This document shows positions 12,701 to 24,279 of a stretch of DNA of 64,000 nt, one piece after another. The first letter of the stretch is position 1. Each line of letters opens with the position of its first letter. The position numbers and the translations under genes were made by a program. A model generated the notes under the pieces. It made no database searches. It worked only from the letters and a program-made list of their open reading frames with translations, and was not told the DNA's origin. This DNA is from Rapana venosa (Eukaryota; Mollusca; Gastropoda; Neogastropoda; Muricidae): assembly GCA_028751875.1 (NCBI GenBank), contig CM054141.1, forward strand, positions 45,996,182 to 46,060,181. Reading direction: 5' to 3'.

Positions 12701-15700
12701 AAAAAAATAATAATAAAAAAAGAAAAAAAGGCTAAACTTATTAGTTTAAAGTCAGACATGGCTGCTAAAAATTATGATTTTCTGTGGTTTTTGGGAGCTT
12801 TCGTTTCCGACACGTCATCAATGTCTGCCTTATCCAACAAATGTCCACCTATGAGTTTAATCACAGTTCAACATGATTTTGGTTGAGACATAACGGCCAT
12901 GTCTGGCCTTAAGTGCATGGCTTCGGAAGGTGGCTGCTGAAGGTTCAATTTAGGGAATGTATGCCCACTGCAGAATCTCAGGATATTCCAAACAGATCAG
13001 AAACTGATTCTTGGCCCAGGCCAAAAGCTGCGTCAGTTATTATTGATGTCAGCTAATTGCCAAGGCCTACATTAAAACGTTGTTATGTTGTAAAATGTTG
13101 TGTTGAGATTGCCTTCAGCCATGACAAGCTCTTAACATAACAACCTGCACTCTCCTTTGTTAAAGGAGACAAAAATCCTCTGAAGTAGGAGTATGGCTGC
13201 CTATATGGCGAGGTGCTTGAAGAAGAGTCATACACGCAAACTTCTCATCCAGCGTGTACTTCCTATCTCACAGAGATTCCCAGGTGGGATGAGTGAGGCA
13301 GAGTGCATGTTCTGGGTGACCCCCAGGGTGTAAAGCTGGGGAACGCACAACAACAACAGAAACTGGTTCAGTTTACCTGTACATAGGCCCACTCAAAGCG
13401 AACACTTTTGGCGGCCAGTTGATCAATGTTGGGGGTGGCCATGTTGGTTTCGCCATAGCATCCCAGTTTGGGCCTCAGGTCATCCGCCACCAGGAACAAG
13501 ACATTGGACGGTTTACTGCTGTCAGCTGCAGGTTGTGGGAAAACACACCATCACAAAAAGAAGGTATTTAACAGCAGCAGCAGCAACAACAATAATACCA
13601 GTAACAGCAGCAGCATCAATAACAGCAACCCAAACTGCAAAGCTGCAGCAATAACAGCAGTCATCATCGTCATCATTATCGTCCTCACCATCATTGTCAT
13701 CGTAAGCAATAATGAGAATGAGTATGTGCAACAGACTCGGGAAGGTGTACTTTATTCTTTGGGATTTGTGTGTGTGTGTGCTGTTTATTGTGTTACTTTT
13801 GGGTTATTGCTGGTTTTTTTTTTTGTGTGTGTGTGTGCTGTTGTTGTTTTTTGGGGGAGGGGAGATTATTTGGTGGGAACCATATTTAATGCTTTCTTTT
13901 TGTTTCAACCTTATTTCAGTTTTTTTCAGTGCATCTTCAAGTTTGAGTCAAGCTGATCGTCACAATGTGTTGATTGTCTGAGCTCTCAATCTACCTCTGT
14001 CTACTTGCTTGCCAGCCTGGCTACCTGCCTTCCTGCTTGCCCTACTCCCCTTCCCCTTCTCTCTCTCTCTTGTCTGTCTGTCTCTCTCTCTCCTCCCCCT
14101 CCCTCCCGATTCCCCATCTCCCCCCCTCTCTCTCCTCTCTCCCCTCTCTCTCTGCCTCACTGTCTGTCTGTCAAAGCAACTGGGTTACATAAATCCGTAC
14201 TTGTTTGTGTGACTGGTTTTAAAATTTAATGGTTGAATCAAAGTGTTAGAAACTGTAAAGAATTTAATCAATATTTTCAGATAAAGACACACTGACTGCC
14301 GGTGACAGCAATGGAGTGATCACCTGCAAAGCAGTAGGCCTAGAAGATTTCAAACCTGTAGACAACTGATGAATTCACGCGATGTCAAATCCTATTTGAA
14401 ACTTTATATGGATACTATTCATTTTATTTTTAAAAAGATAATGGCTAAATTCTGACTTGGCATATTAGACATACATGCTTATTACTTTAGATACATACAT
14501 CATGACGTTTATAACCACTAGTTGATGTGTCTATTATGTAAGCTAGCCCTGGAGAAAAGAGATATATTTTGTGTTGTATTGCTCAGTATTTGATCTTAAG
14601 CAAAAGCACACCCCAATAAAGTAGACAGCCTAATCTGTTTAGACTGTTTTGCTTTGGGCGACTAGTTATTGTAAACTTGTGCACAGCCTCGCTCTACATT
14701 TGTAGTTTAAAGTTTTTAAGATTAAAGATATCTGTTATCTTATGTCACAGTTCGATTCTTGTCACAAATTAACTTTGTTTTTTTCCCCCCTTTTTTTCTT
14801 TATTCTTTTATTTCGAGAATAATGGAATGGGCATTCATGTGGCTTTTCTTTATCCAGTCTCAGTGTGTATGCAGTTTTCTAAATGTTGTCATCCGTTCCC
14901 ACCGGCACACAATGGCCTACTCTTCCGAAAAGCGGAACATGTTTTTAACGTGCGCACAAGGTGTTATGCGGGAGAGTGGAGTCGGCACTGATGTTCACTC
15001 CAAAGGAAAAATCCTCTTGAACGAGATTCGAACCGGGGTCAGCAGATCGCGAATACATCACTCTTCCCGTTGTTGTTGTTGCCGTTGTTGTTGTTGCTTT
15101 TCAGAGTTTTAAATTCAGAGCTCTCTCTCTCTTTCTTTCTCTCCCCCCATCCCTCTGTAAGTGTATGTGTGTGTGTGTGTGTGTGTGTGAAACCTTGCTT
15201 GGACTTTGATCCTTCCTTGTAGATTGTTCCGCTCTGATGATAAGACGACTCACTGTCTAATACACCCAATATCCGTAGTGAAACTAAGTATAGTGACATT
15301 GTTATCTTTCATAACTTTAAAGCCAATAAATTCGATAAACCAAACTGAACTTATTGGAATTAAACTGCCTTTTATGTAATGTTGGCATGTCGGAGAAAAA
15401 CACGCATATGCGTGCTTGAGTGAACTAAGCGTGTGTACTATGCATTCATGCGTTTATGTTCTTTGTGCAGGTTCCCCAGTTCAACAACCTGAGGGGTCAC
15501 CCAGTTTATCCACCCTGACCTACTTATCACGTCAGGGAATCACTGCGAGATTATAATTATACACTGAATAAAAAGTTTGCATGTGTGACTTTCCAAGCAC
15601 CTCGTCATGTCGGCAGCCATGCTCCGACTTCAGAGGACTTATCTCCTTTAAATGAGAGCAGGCTGCTATGCCAAGAGCTTGTCATGGCTGAAGACAATCT

Positions 15701-16342
15701 CGACATCAGATTTTAAAACACAACATAGTTTACATCAATACACTGACAAAGCCTTTAGCCCGGGCCAGAAAGCCTATGTGTTTATACATTATGCAGCTTT
15801 CCGACGTGCCTATTATTATCTACACGTATGCCGTGTCAATAACGAAGGCACATCTGTTGTCTAGTCACCTGGCACGGAAAGATAGGCTAAGCTACTGGTC
15901 ACGGCACACTGATGAAGTCAGTGTATACAGATCGATGGATGGCGACTGAGTCGTGTGATTAACTATTGTTTATTGATCCACTTTGTTGTATGGCATGTGC
16001 TTTTCATATGACTAAGATGATGACGATATCACACAATCTGCTGATGACTGTGATCAGTCCTGGATCGTCAGACAAACCATAAATTACAAGTACATAAAAA
16101 CACACCCAACTGATTAAAAACAATATCTTAAAGTTAGATTAGAATGCAGTTAAACATTTCTTTACACTTATATTTGTTGTGTGCATCGTGAACAAGCGTA
16201 CGTAACATGCAGGAACGTGTGTTTGCCACGATGCACGAACGCATGCACACACACGCACGCACGCGTGCACGCACACACACACACGTGCACGCACACACAC
16301 ACACGCACGCACACACACACACAACCGCACGCGCGCACACAC

Positions 16343-16374
<32 letters not shown>

Positions 16375-16431
16375 GCGTGCGCGCGCGCGCGCGCGGCGCG
16401 CGCATGACACTCATGTATGTGTGCTATACAC

Positions 16432-16471
<40 letters not shown>

Positions 16472-17454
16472 ATTTGTTGCAAGTTTTGTGTACATGATTT
16501 GATTTTTAATTTTATGTGCACTAACATAGCCTACATTATTAATCAAGAAAATAATCCAGTCATTTAAAAAAAAAAAAATATTAAAACCACCCAATCCAGA
16601 TGTTCTTTTTTATTTTATTTTATTGAGGGCAAATGAATAGGGCCTAGCACACAAGCAATGTTCCCAGAAAAGAAAAAACGAGCAGCAGGCCAATCCATTT
16701 CAAGTCTTCCTTACCTCCACAAACATTAATCGCAAGCTCTCAGACACATTCTCACTACAGAACTTACTAGCGCTGCACTGAAACAGCCCAGATAACACTC
16801 ACTGTACACATTAAACACAGCCATGTCACTAGGCCTACCACTGGCGTGCCAAGTAGTGTGTTGTCTACACTCCTTGCCCAACTCAACTCCTTTCTTCTTC
16901 AGTAGGCTATCTCATACTTCCCTGATGAGGAAACTGCAAAGTCTGAAAAAAGATGTACTGTTTATCATGACTGTGATAAATTTGCTCAATGTAAGAAAGG
17001 AAAAAAAAAAGGTGTGCTCTGCTGTTATTTTGTTCAGGAGTTTTGACTTCAGTTCCATTTATGTTGAGACAGGGTGTGTTAGAATAACATTCCCTACCTC
17101 AGGAAGAATTGATCACAGGCTACGGAATACCAACTAACTTTTGACACTATATCTGCCATGTTTTTAGATTACATTGTTTAAACCATGGTTAAAGTGCATA
17201 CTTCTATCAACAGGCATCTCTCCTTTTAAATCTGTTGCCCCCACACCCTCCCCCAGTTTAGAATCAACTATCATAAATTTTAGTGTGAATAGACATAAAA
17301 TTGGAGACAACAAACTAAATACAGAACTTACGAACAAAACAAAGCAAAACAAAACAAATAACAACAACAACAACAAAAACTACAACTTACCCACACAGCC
17401 CTGAAATACAGACACAGCCCAAATAATCCATGCTGTAAACATTAACACAGCCAT
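5301..17454 (-). CDS. IDS: Iduronate 2-sulfatase, complete spliced gene
   Basis: Lysosomal sulfatase that removes the 2-O-sulfate of iduronate in dermatan and heparan sulfate. Coding exons in transcript order: 17391-17454, 13377-13525, 12229-12406, then either 10844-10932 or 10681-10769, then 8804-9014, 7112-7272, 6761-6887 and 5301-6004. All junctions are GT-AG and phases agree, giving 560 residues with either alternative exon; human IDS has 550. Residues 1-22 form a hydrophobic signal peptide. Seen and matched to the family: metal-binding Asp36-Asp37 in VADDLRP; formylglycine Cys75 in CSPSR; Lys126 and His129 in SVGKIFHPG; His217 in GYHRPH; Asp325-His326; Lys338. N-glycosylation sequons occur at NYT (106), NRS (202) and NIS (271) and in the C-terminal part. 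No catalytic residue is missing. The exon-6 acceptor (GAAG) is weaker than the others. Identity rests on near end-to-end similarity to animal IDS recalled from knowledge. Confidence 0.96.
7643..7730. repeat. (GT)n(GC)n(GT)n microsatellite, IDS intron
   Basis: Pure alternating purine-pyrimidine for about 88 bases with a CG centre. Confidence 0.9.
8375..8427. repeat. (GT)n microsatellite
   Basis: About 26 GT units, directly before the SINE B fragment. Confidence 0.9.
8440..8640 (+). mobile_element. SINE family B tail half, IDS intron
   Basis: GAGTTGTCCCTGGCAAAATT, CTGCCACTCTCATAGAGA and GGTGGCGCTGCTG blocks match the 63.0-kb copy. The head is missing. Confidence 0.65.
9629..9815. repeat. Compound (GT)n(GA)n(GT)n microsatellite, IDS intron
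   Basis: GT (9629-9671), GA (9682-9713), then degenerate GT and a short CTGT run. Confidence 0.85.
10681..10769 (-). CDS. IDS: IDS alternative exon 4, copy A (downstream copy)
   Basis: This is the second 89-base version of IDS exon 4, with a TTTCAG acceptor and the same GTGACG donor sequence as its partner. It encodes [18 protein letters not shown] followed by [11 protein letters not shown], with an N-L-T glycosylation sequon at residue 155. Splicing both copies into one mRNA shifts the frame and reaches TAA inside this exon. Skipping both copies gives TGA six codons into exon 5. Exactly one copy must therefore be used per functional mRNA. Confidence 0.9.
10844..10932 (-). CDS. IDS: IDS alternative exon 4, copy B (upstream copy)
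   Basis: This 89-base exon lies between a TTCAG acceptor and a GTGACG donor. It begins with the last two bases of a Gly codon and ends on a codon boundary. It encodes 29 residues, [18 protein letters not shown] followed by [11 protein letters not shown], equivalent to the human IDS segment right after FHPG. It has exactly the length and phases of the second copy 74 bases downstream, and 22 of 29 residues are shared. It lacks the N-glycosylation sequon found in the other copy. Confidence 0.9.
10985..11100 (+). repeat. Interspersed repeat family C copy
   Basis: The family core is GAAGTCGGA.TGTGGCTACC, an AATGGT block, TCTCACCATTGGTGAACC and GCTCTAGCCGAGGAAC. This copy lies just upstream of the IDS alternative exon pair. 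Other copies are at 30150-30270, 30515-30570, 59450-59560 and 60700-60805. Confidence 0.6.
13050..13350. repeat. Interspersed repeat family D copy, ends 27 bases from IDS exon 2
   Basis: Blocks GGCCTACATTAAAA, CTTCAGCCATGACAAGCTC, AGTATGGCTGCCTATATGGC and ACACGCAAACTTCTCATCCA recur in the window, the last two inverted elsewhere. Related copies: 3060-3270, 11690-11810, 1880-2045 (reverse) and 15475-15725 (reverse). Confidence 0.6.
14805..15065 (-). mobile_element. SINE family A copy in IDS intron 1
   Basis: Reverse-strand copy with tail (AATAATGGAATGGGCATTCA as read on plus), middle (CACCGGCACACAATGGCCTA) and head B box (GAACGAGATTCGAACC as read on plus). Confidence 0.7.
15475..15725. repeat. 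Interspersed repeat family D copy, reverse orientation
   Basis: Carries the reverse complement of the family blocks (CCCCAGTTCAACAACCTGAG side, CAGCCATGCTCCGACTTCAG, AGCTTGTCATGGCTGAAGAC). A shorter reverse copy is at 1880-2045. Confidence 0.55.
16247..16466. repeat. (CA)n/(CGCA)n/(CG)n compound microsatellite, IDS intron 1
   Basis: 220 bases of CA with frequent CG units and a central GC-only block near 16380-16403. Confidence 0.85.
16768..16824 (-). pseudogene. Decayed duplicate of the IDS signal-peptide exon
   Basis: A diverged copy of IDS coding exon 1 and its flanks lies in intron 1. It keeps ATGGCTGTGTT at the start, a TGGGCTGT core and a perfect GTAAGT donor, and the similarity continues into the 5' side (compare 16824-16885 with 17454-17512). 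An extra T after the fourth codon breaks the frame. Neither the original ATG nor the next one joins exon 2 in frame, so it cannot encode the signal peptide. It could still act as an alternative untranslated first exon. Confidence 0.7.
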
Positions 17455-18859
17455 GCCACTACTAGTACTTCTGTGTCAAGTGGTGTGTCTATGCTTCCTA
17501 ACTCAAGTTTCTACACGCGAGGCTCGGTGTGGTGGGGGCCTTTTCAGCCTTTCAGAAACTGCAGCTAGAGCAGGATAATGTGTCCCGTGATTTTGACGTG
17601 TTTGCTAGGCCTATTTGTGATATTCAATGTTCTATCTCAGGGGGTTGTTTGTTTATTAGTGTGTGTGTGTGTGTGTGTGTGGTGGTGGTGGTGTGTGGCG
17701 GTGGTGGTGGCGGCGGGGGGGGGGGGGGGGGGGGGGGGGGTGGACGGTGATGGTGTGTGTAATTATGGAATGCTCCTTGCATGCTAATCTGCAAAAACGA
17801 TTTCTTACCCCAAAGTTCATCAATAGTTTCTGTTGACAGATGTCTTCTGTGAATTGGGAAGAATTGCTTTAGCAGTCGAAATATAATATTAAGGTGTATA
17901 AAATTGTGTAGTTGATATACATCTTTATTTTTGTACCCTCTTTCTCAAATATCTATGAACATTAAAAGACATTTTTATTGGTGGGATGATGAAAGATCAA
18001 TGTGGTTGGAGCGGTTGTGTTTTGTCGATGATGATGATGGCTACCACCAATAGGCATTCCTGCCCTGCTGACCACCGAAGTCACTTGTCCAGTGCTACAG
18101 CTTCACTTGGTCTGAAAGTAATATTGAAGAAACGTAGTATCATTGTGGAAAATGACTGTATGATGGAGATGTTATGCCTGTGGTCAACATATATTTCTAA
18201 ATATTCAGGAATTAATTTATCCACTAACCTTAGCTTTTGTGGCTGCTTGTAAAGATCTTGCAAGCAGAGGAAAGAACAGTTTATTGTGTGTATTGAAAAA
18301 GTTTTATATGGTTCTTCCCTCCTGGAGATTGGGGAGGGGGGGGGGGCTATCAGTATAAATAGCATCCCCACCTTCTGGAAATTCTGTGATAGGAATTCCT
18401 TCTTTTGTGTCTGTCTTTGTTCCTTTTTTTTTCCCTTTCACATTCTTCTTGTCTACTCTTTGCCTTCTTGGTCCATTATCCTGCCCCCCCCCCCCCCCCC
18501 CCCCCCAAGTAGTCTTTAAGCCCTTTCACATGGGGACAGAGGATAAGAGATGAAACAAACAAACCAGAAACAGGTCATTCAGAAACTTTTAAACAACATA
18601 CTCAACACAATGATCATGTCATGGTTACCACATCATGGAATGATGCACTATGTAACATTCATATTCAGCACAGGGATCATCAGCTGATTGTCACAGCACC
18701 AATTTTTCCCACACTGTTTACATTCGTCAATGTATCAGTCATGATATAGCCTACCTTTGTTAGAATTTCCTGCTGCTGTAGGGTTTGTCATGTGGAGATT
18801 TTGGCAAAGAAATCTGTTATCAGTGGTTTGCCATAGCCATCTGATAATAGCCCTCTCCT
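17455..18859. other. IDS upstream region
   Basis: It should hold the IDS promoter. A GT/GGT/G microsatellite lies at 17657-17741. No TATA box or clear initiator was identified, and no coding exon is supported. Confidence 0.4.
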
Positions 18860-19065
18860 TTTCTTTTATTTCGACGATAATGGAATAAGCAGTCATGTGC
18901 TTTTTTCATTCAGTCCCCGTGTGTATTCAGTTTTGTAAATGTTGTCATCTGTTCCCACCGGCACAAAAGCCAACGGTTTTAACGTGTGCGCAAGATGTTC
19001 TGCGTGCGTTAGCACACGGGACCTGGTTTATTGGATGGGACTATAAACCAGGTGGCACCTTTTAT
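18860..19065 (-). mobile_element. SINE family A copy, 5' truncated
   Basis: Tail and central part (CCCACCGGCACAAAAG, ACGTGTGCGCAAGATGTTCT on plus) are present; the tRNA head is replaced by a G run. Confidence 0.65.
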
Positions 19066-19426
19066 CGGGGAGAGGGGGGGGGGGGCTGGGAGAGGGGTAG
19101 TTGGTATTAGGTGAGTGCAAAATATGTAACTTTTGTTTCCAACACGATGGAGTGTGACTTTTCAGTATTTTTGGAAGGATTTATTGAGAACATGTCCTAG
19201 GATGAGGGAACAGTTTCTGTCATGTTAAACACCATGAGGCCTTTGTTGTATCTGTCTTTGTGTTGGGGGAGAATATTTTAAACTGAGTATTACAACCCAC
19301 TTCTAGCAAGTTCCTTCCCCCCCCCCCCACCCCCCCACAGGACCAGTTTAAGAGCAAGTTTATGCAGTTTGTTTTTTAAAAAAAGAACACACTCAAATCA
19401 AACACCACAACATCTACTCCAAGGGA

Positions 19427-19583
19427 AACTACAATGACACTTGGACAAATTATTTCTGAAATTTGGTACCTCCTTTTAACTACAATGACACTTGGACAAA
19501 TTATTCCTGAAATTTGGTACCTCCTTTTAACTACAATGACACTTAAGACACATTATTCCTGAAATTTTACCTCCTTTTAACTG
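19427..19583. repeat. 51-bp unit, three tandem copies
   Basis: Units begin AACTACAATGACACTTGGAC at 19427, 19478 and 19529 and end ACCTCCTTTT. The third is slightly shortened. Confidence 0.85.
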
Positions 19584-19734
19584 AAAATCGTCTTGAATGT
19601 TCTATTTTTCAGCTTTTGTTTTTTGCTGTTGTTGGTTTTTTTTGGGTGACTGATCCCAAGGTAAAGCAATCTGTGTATTGTGACATTTTATCATTCCTTC
19701 ACTTGGTGTGCAACCAAGCATTTAATTTTTAAAT

Positions 19735-19850
19735 TCTTTTCTTCCCAGAATAATGGAACAGCACCCATGTGCCTTTTCTTTTTTTCATGTGCCTTTTCAC
19801 ATCCAGTTGCCATGTGCATGGCTCTGTAAATTTTGTCATCTGTTTCTATT
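19735..19850 (-). mobile_element. SINE family A tail fragment
   Basis: Only the tail (AATAATGGAACAGCACCCAT and TTTTGTCATCTG on plus) is present, with a small internal duplication of CATGTGCCTTTTC. Confidence 0.5.
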
Positions 19851-20104
19851 TGGTTTAAACAAAATTTATTAGTTCAGAAACAACATAGCACACAATAATG
19901 GCTTCAAAGTGCTTGACAAGACCCATGGAACATGACTTTGTTGTGACATCAAACTCATTTTACCCAGTGGATTAGGTAGCAGATATTTCTTGCCTTGTAA
20001 GGTTAGCATACCTATGTTTTCTTATTATCTTTTTCTTCTGTATTTCTCCAAAACTATCATAAGTATGAATGAAAAATGTTTTTGATATGAAAGTAGACCT
20101 ATCA

Positions 20105-20485
20105 ACTTTTAAATTACGTATTAGTTGAATTGTAAAGGTAAAGGTGTCTCATAACCTATAACTATAGTATAAGGTCATAGGGGAGCGAGGTGTCAGAGAC
20201 CTCACTTCTTTAGAGGCCAGCATATTGAAGGTGGAGCCCATCTCCTCTCCCTCGCTGCTTTACCTTCCCTGACCCTAAAGAGGGCAGGTACCCATTTACA
20301 GCTGGGTGAGCTGAGGGAACTGTACTGAAGCCAAGATGCGCAAACGATCACCCATCCAAGTGGGGGAACTGTACTGAAGCCAAGATGCGCAAACGGTCAC
20401 CCATCCAAGTGGTAACCATGCTCAACGCTGCTTTACTTGGCTGGGGAAAGCAAGTGCTCCAACCACTGAGCTATCCCGTCCCCCA
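20105..20485 (-). mobile_element. tRNA-headed SINE with an internal 49-bp duplication
   Basis: On the minus strand it starts GGGACGGGATAGCTCAGTGG, the same head as the 59.2-kb copy. The body differs from family A. A 49-base unit containing GAAGCCAAGATGCGCAAACG is present twice in tandem (about 20317-20415). Confidence 0.65.
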
Positions 20486-20584
20486 TATAATTATTATGCC
20501 GTTTACTATCCTGAGTGTTATATGATATCAATATCGAGTAAAGTTTCAACACAACTGTAACTATTAAACGCATTTGTATATATT

Positions 20585-20960
20585 GTGTTTGTCAAGGCAG
20601 ATTTCTCAGTATGAAATTCAGGATGCTCTCCCCAGGGATAGGGAGTTGTGCCACAACTCTATTTTTCTTTTCCCGCCTGCATGTACATTAGCTATCCAAT
20701 CAGAGTGGCTTTTTGTATAGAATTTTGCAAGGGACAACTCACTTGTTGCTGTGGGTTGTTTTATGAGTGCTAAATGCATGTTGCATACAGGACCTCAGTT
20801 TATCATCTCAACCGAAAGACAAGCACCCACACCATTACTCACAGTCTTGTGGATGGGGGAAAAAATTTCAGGCACAAACGGGAATTTAATCTCAGTAATC
20901 TGGACCCAGATAAAACCAGGACTTTTCGCTTTCTAGACAGGTGCATTACCTATAAACTAC
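20585..20960 (-). mobile_element. SINE family B copy, full length, diverged
   Basis: Reverse copy carrying the family B tail (TTTTGCAAGGGACAACTCAC on plus) and head (TTTTCGCTTTCTAGACAGGT on plus). Confidence 0.7.
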
Positions 20961-21003
20961 TCATCCACAAACTAAATAAAAAACATTTGCACCATTAAAA
21001 CAC

Positions 21004-21009
21004 TTTATT
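21004..21009 (-). terminator. Poly(A) signal of TIMM8
   Basis: AATAAA on the minus strand, 68 bases past the TIMM8 stop codon, followed by a T/G-rich stretch. The short 3' UTR suits this gene. Confidence 0.6.
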
Positions 21010-21076
21010 CTGCATACATCAGCAAACTCATGATCTCCACACAAAACACTCCCACTCCCTCCACACAACCAAATTA

Positions 21077-21337
21077 TCAATTTCCTTGCAATATCTTCTG
21101 AAATCTGTTGGCAATAGCCAAAGAAGTGTCAATGAATCTTTCTACACAGTTTGACATGCATGTCTCTGTGCGCGAGTCCAGTTTGTCTCTGGGCTTGTCG
21201 AGGCATTGGTCCCAGCAAAGGTCTGTTAGTTTGTGCACCTGGCCCTGAAACTGAGCACGCTGTGTCTCCATCTGAATGAAGCCCTGCAGCTCTGGGTCCA
21301 CGCCTTCACCTGAGGGTAGCTTTGAATCAAATGACAT
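21077..21337 (-). CDS. TIMM8: Mitochondrial intermembrane-space chaperone, Tim8 type
   Basis: An 86-residue small Tim protein, complete in one coding exon. Tim8 pairs with Tim13 to escort hydrophobic precursors such as Tim23 across the intermembrane space (family knowledge). The sequence shows the twin CX3C motif, C41-WDQ-C45 and C60-MSN-C64, which forms the two intramolecular disulfides. The C-terminal run CVERFIDTSLAIANRF is typical of Tim8. The start is taken at the ATG of MSFDSKLPSGEG because it is the first ATG after a good splice acceptor (pyrimidine-rich tract then CAG, exon edge at 21446) and gives the usual length. A longer open frame runs further upstream but crosses that acceptor. 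The 5' UTR is therefore probably spliced from an exon farther upstream, which I could not locate. The A/B paralogue is not assigned. Confidence 0.95.
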   Translation of the reverse strand: MSFDSKLPSGEGVDPELQGFIQMETQRAQFQGQVHKLTDLCWDQCLDKPRDKLDSRTETCMSNCVERFIDTSLAIANRFQKILQGN

Positions 21338-22094
21338 GATGATGACGTATGTACCACACTGGTATTGAAGACTTAATGGATGGTGACAGCACCGCAAGGT
21401 TGCTGACTGGTGTTTTGTTGAAGAGTTGGAGGAAGGATGGTAAGGTCTGTAATCAAAATAAACCATTCCTGATTAATGTCACTGTCATTTAGTTAATAAT
21501 TCCATTCTTAATATTCTTAAAACTATATTTCACACACACACGCACACACACTCACATGCTAAATGCTTACACAGAATTTGTTAAGAATGTGTAAAACTAA
21601 TAGTTTACTAATATACAACATTTCTCTCCTTTCTTTAATTTCAAGTCTTTTTGATTTCTTTGCTTTTCATCGTGAGTGTGCTGATCTAACATACACAATG
21701 ACATTACCCATTTTAAACCAAGTTTCTGAACTATGACCACACAATATCAGTAGAGTTAGAAGCCAGACTCAGCATGCACCTTGAGGTGATGGCCAAAGCT
21801 ATGTTACTTTTGTTTTTGTTAGTCTACTGATTGTCTACGTGTCTTTCAGTATTCTCCTCAAATAATTCTCAAAAAGCTTTGCCACAAAGCCACCAAAGGC
21901 AAGGAACCTAGGATAATGAAACTAAGTTTCATGATACCAGGATAACAGGGGTAACTAAAGTAAAGACTTTCTTTTCATGATGATTAATAATAACTTAATA
22001 AAGATGATATTGATAATAATGGTGAGGTTATTATGAATGTGCAAAATTAAAAAATGATGTGTTTCTCTGCAACATTTCATCACCTCTATACTAT

Positions 22095-22205
22095 ACCATG
22101 CAGCACTCTTGGAGATCAGTGACTAGGTTGGCCCAGGATAGGCAGGAGAGGAATCGCTTTGTTGCTGCCCTACACACCACTGGGTGTAATGGCTAATGAT
22201 GATGA
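22095..22205 (+). mobile_element. LINE 3'-end relic
   Basis: Contains CATGCAGCACTCTTGG, then GTGACTAGGTTGGCCCAGGA, then CTACACACCACTGGGTGTAA and a TGATGATGA tail. It would translate to the end of a LINE RT (RLAQDR...VAAL). The same sequence ends the relic at 31.3 kb. Confidence 0.65.
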
Positions 22206-22529
22206 TGATACTATACTAGTCTATTATACTTTATAATTATAGTCTATTTGATCATCTATGGGCAAAGTATATATTGTGCCCAAATCCATCTAGACCCTCC
22301 ACAGGATTTTGGACAGAAATGTTTATCTTCTTGATGAAACCATGTTTATCTTCTTGATGAAACCTTATCCACTAGGCCTATATGAATAGCTCTAAGTAAC
22401 TTAGCAACAACTTAGCAACAACTTTTTCACTTTTGTTGGTTTGTAGCCAATAATTAAGTGCCAGCATAGCTATCCTATTTTGGGCCAGTGTCATCAATCA
22501 ACCACCACCATTGTGAGCGACAATGCTCT

Positions 22530-22735
22530 AGGTTAGTGTAGTCCAGTCCTTCGGATTATACCTAGGTCCCCGAGTGTGAACACACACTGAACATCTTTCC
22601 CACATGTGTTAGAGGTGAAGGACGACAAAAGTGACAAAACCACATGTATATATAGGGACTGGATGCAAAAAAGCACGTAGGTGGTTATTCCATCTACTGA
22701 GTTTACTCTCGAAAAAGAATAAATAAATGAATAAA
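22530..22735 (+). mobile_element. SINE family A copy, 5' truncated
   Basis: Central and tail blocks (CCTTCGGATTATACCTAGGT, GGACTGGATGCAAAAAAGCA) are recognisable. Confidence 0.6.
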
Positions 22736-23672
22736 CTTAACATTCATCTGGTTTCATAATCAAGTGAAATACGCAGACTTTGTCTAACTAGTAACTTCCC
22801 CTCGAGCAAAGTGGCTTTCCAACTATTACTTACATATACAAATGAAACCATACAATGTTAACAAATTGTAATCTAACTTTATGTTCCCTTTCTTTAAGCA
22901 GACCTATAACATAAATTTATGCACGTAAGTCTATTGCATACCGGTTCTCACCGCTGGTAAGGTCAAAAAGCAGTCAAAGGCTATAGCCAGTATAGGCCTA
23001 CGAGATTTCCGGTTTCCTTTTGGCCGAACTCCAGCGTTATGATTTTTTGTCCTGTTTGTCTTTAAAAAAAAGAAAAAGAAAGAGAAGAGCTCAAATACAC
23101 TTTCAGCAATTACAACTGTATTCCCCCAACTAAAATGCGTGTTTCGATACTAGCTTCTGACTCACAACTTGTATGGTTTTGCAATTTTTGTTTGTTTGTA
23201 GAACTTTTTTTTTTTTAAACCCGAAAGCTGAATGTGGAGTGTGGCGATGCATTTTCCCATGTGCAAGAGCAAGAAATCGTAGAGTCAAGGTCAATTTCAT
23301 TCAAAGTCTGTGAAATATTGTCTCGCTGGCAATTATACCTCACACCGAACAGCCTAGAACAGATTATTTCAAACAGGAAAAGAACATTTTAAAATCTAAA
23401 ATGCCCTTTTTTCTAAAATGCTTAAAAAAAAGATCCCAGGACACCCATAAAAATCAACTTGCATGAAATATATTCAATAAACATCACATATAGTTCCTGT
23501 CTTCTGTGCTTTGTGACTCTACAAAAGGTATGGCGGTGACTCAGCTGACACCTCTAGACTTCAGAGCAAATTTTGTGTGTGTGTGTGTGTGCAGGATGCA
23601 TGCTGGGTATGTTCATGTTTCTATATCCCACCGGATGCTGACATGAATTACGGGATCTTTAACATGCATATC

Positions 23673-23828
<156 letters not shown>

Positions 23829-24279
23829 TGTAAATATAATAATGACGATCAGGCAAGTATTTCGGAGAACTGTAAAAACTGGGTAGAACTGTAAAAACTG
23901 GGTAGAACTGTAAAAACTGGTAGTCAGTGTTATTGTGAATTGATAATTCTAATGACTACTGGATGCACGAATGAATGTCTTTTTCTGTTTGTTTTGCTGA
24001 TACAGCACTGACAACGGCGTCCGGAAGGCAACAACCAGAATTCTGAAAACAAAGCATGGGAGGGATCAGCCAAAGTAGCAGTCGAGAGAGAGAAAAACAA
24101 AGAGAGAGCGACAAAAAGGAGACATTTTTAGCACATAATTTCCAGACAGTGGAGACAAAATTTATATTTTGTAATTATACATGTATATTTTTAAAAATTG
24201 ATATTCCTTGTTGAGGATGTCTACGGGTATGTGCGTCTTTATTTCACATAGGAACTTATTTCAATATGAATAATTATTC

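Noticed and set aside
13468..13956. 162-codon plus-strand open frame over IDS exon 2
   Set aside because: It runs antisense to a real exon and then into AAC/GCA and GT repeats.
16768..16824. Second functional IDS signal-peptide exon
   Set aside because: A one-base insertion breaks the frame; neither ATG joins exon 2 in frame.
21338..21466. 43-codon N-terminal extension of TIMM8
   Set aside because: A good splice acceptor at 21446/21447 cuts it, the extension has no similarity to Tim8, and the inner ATG gives the usual length.
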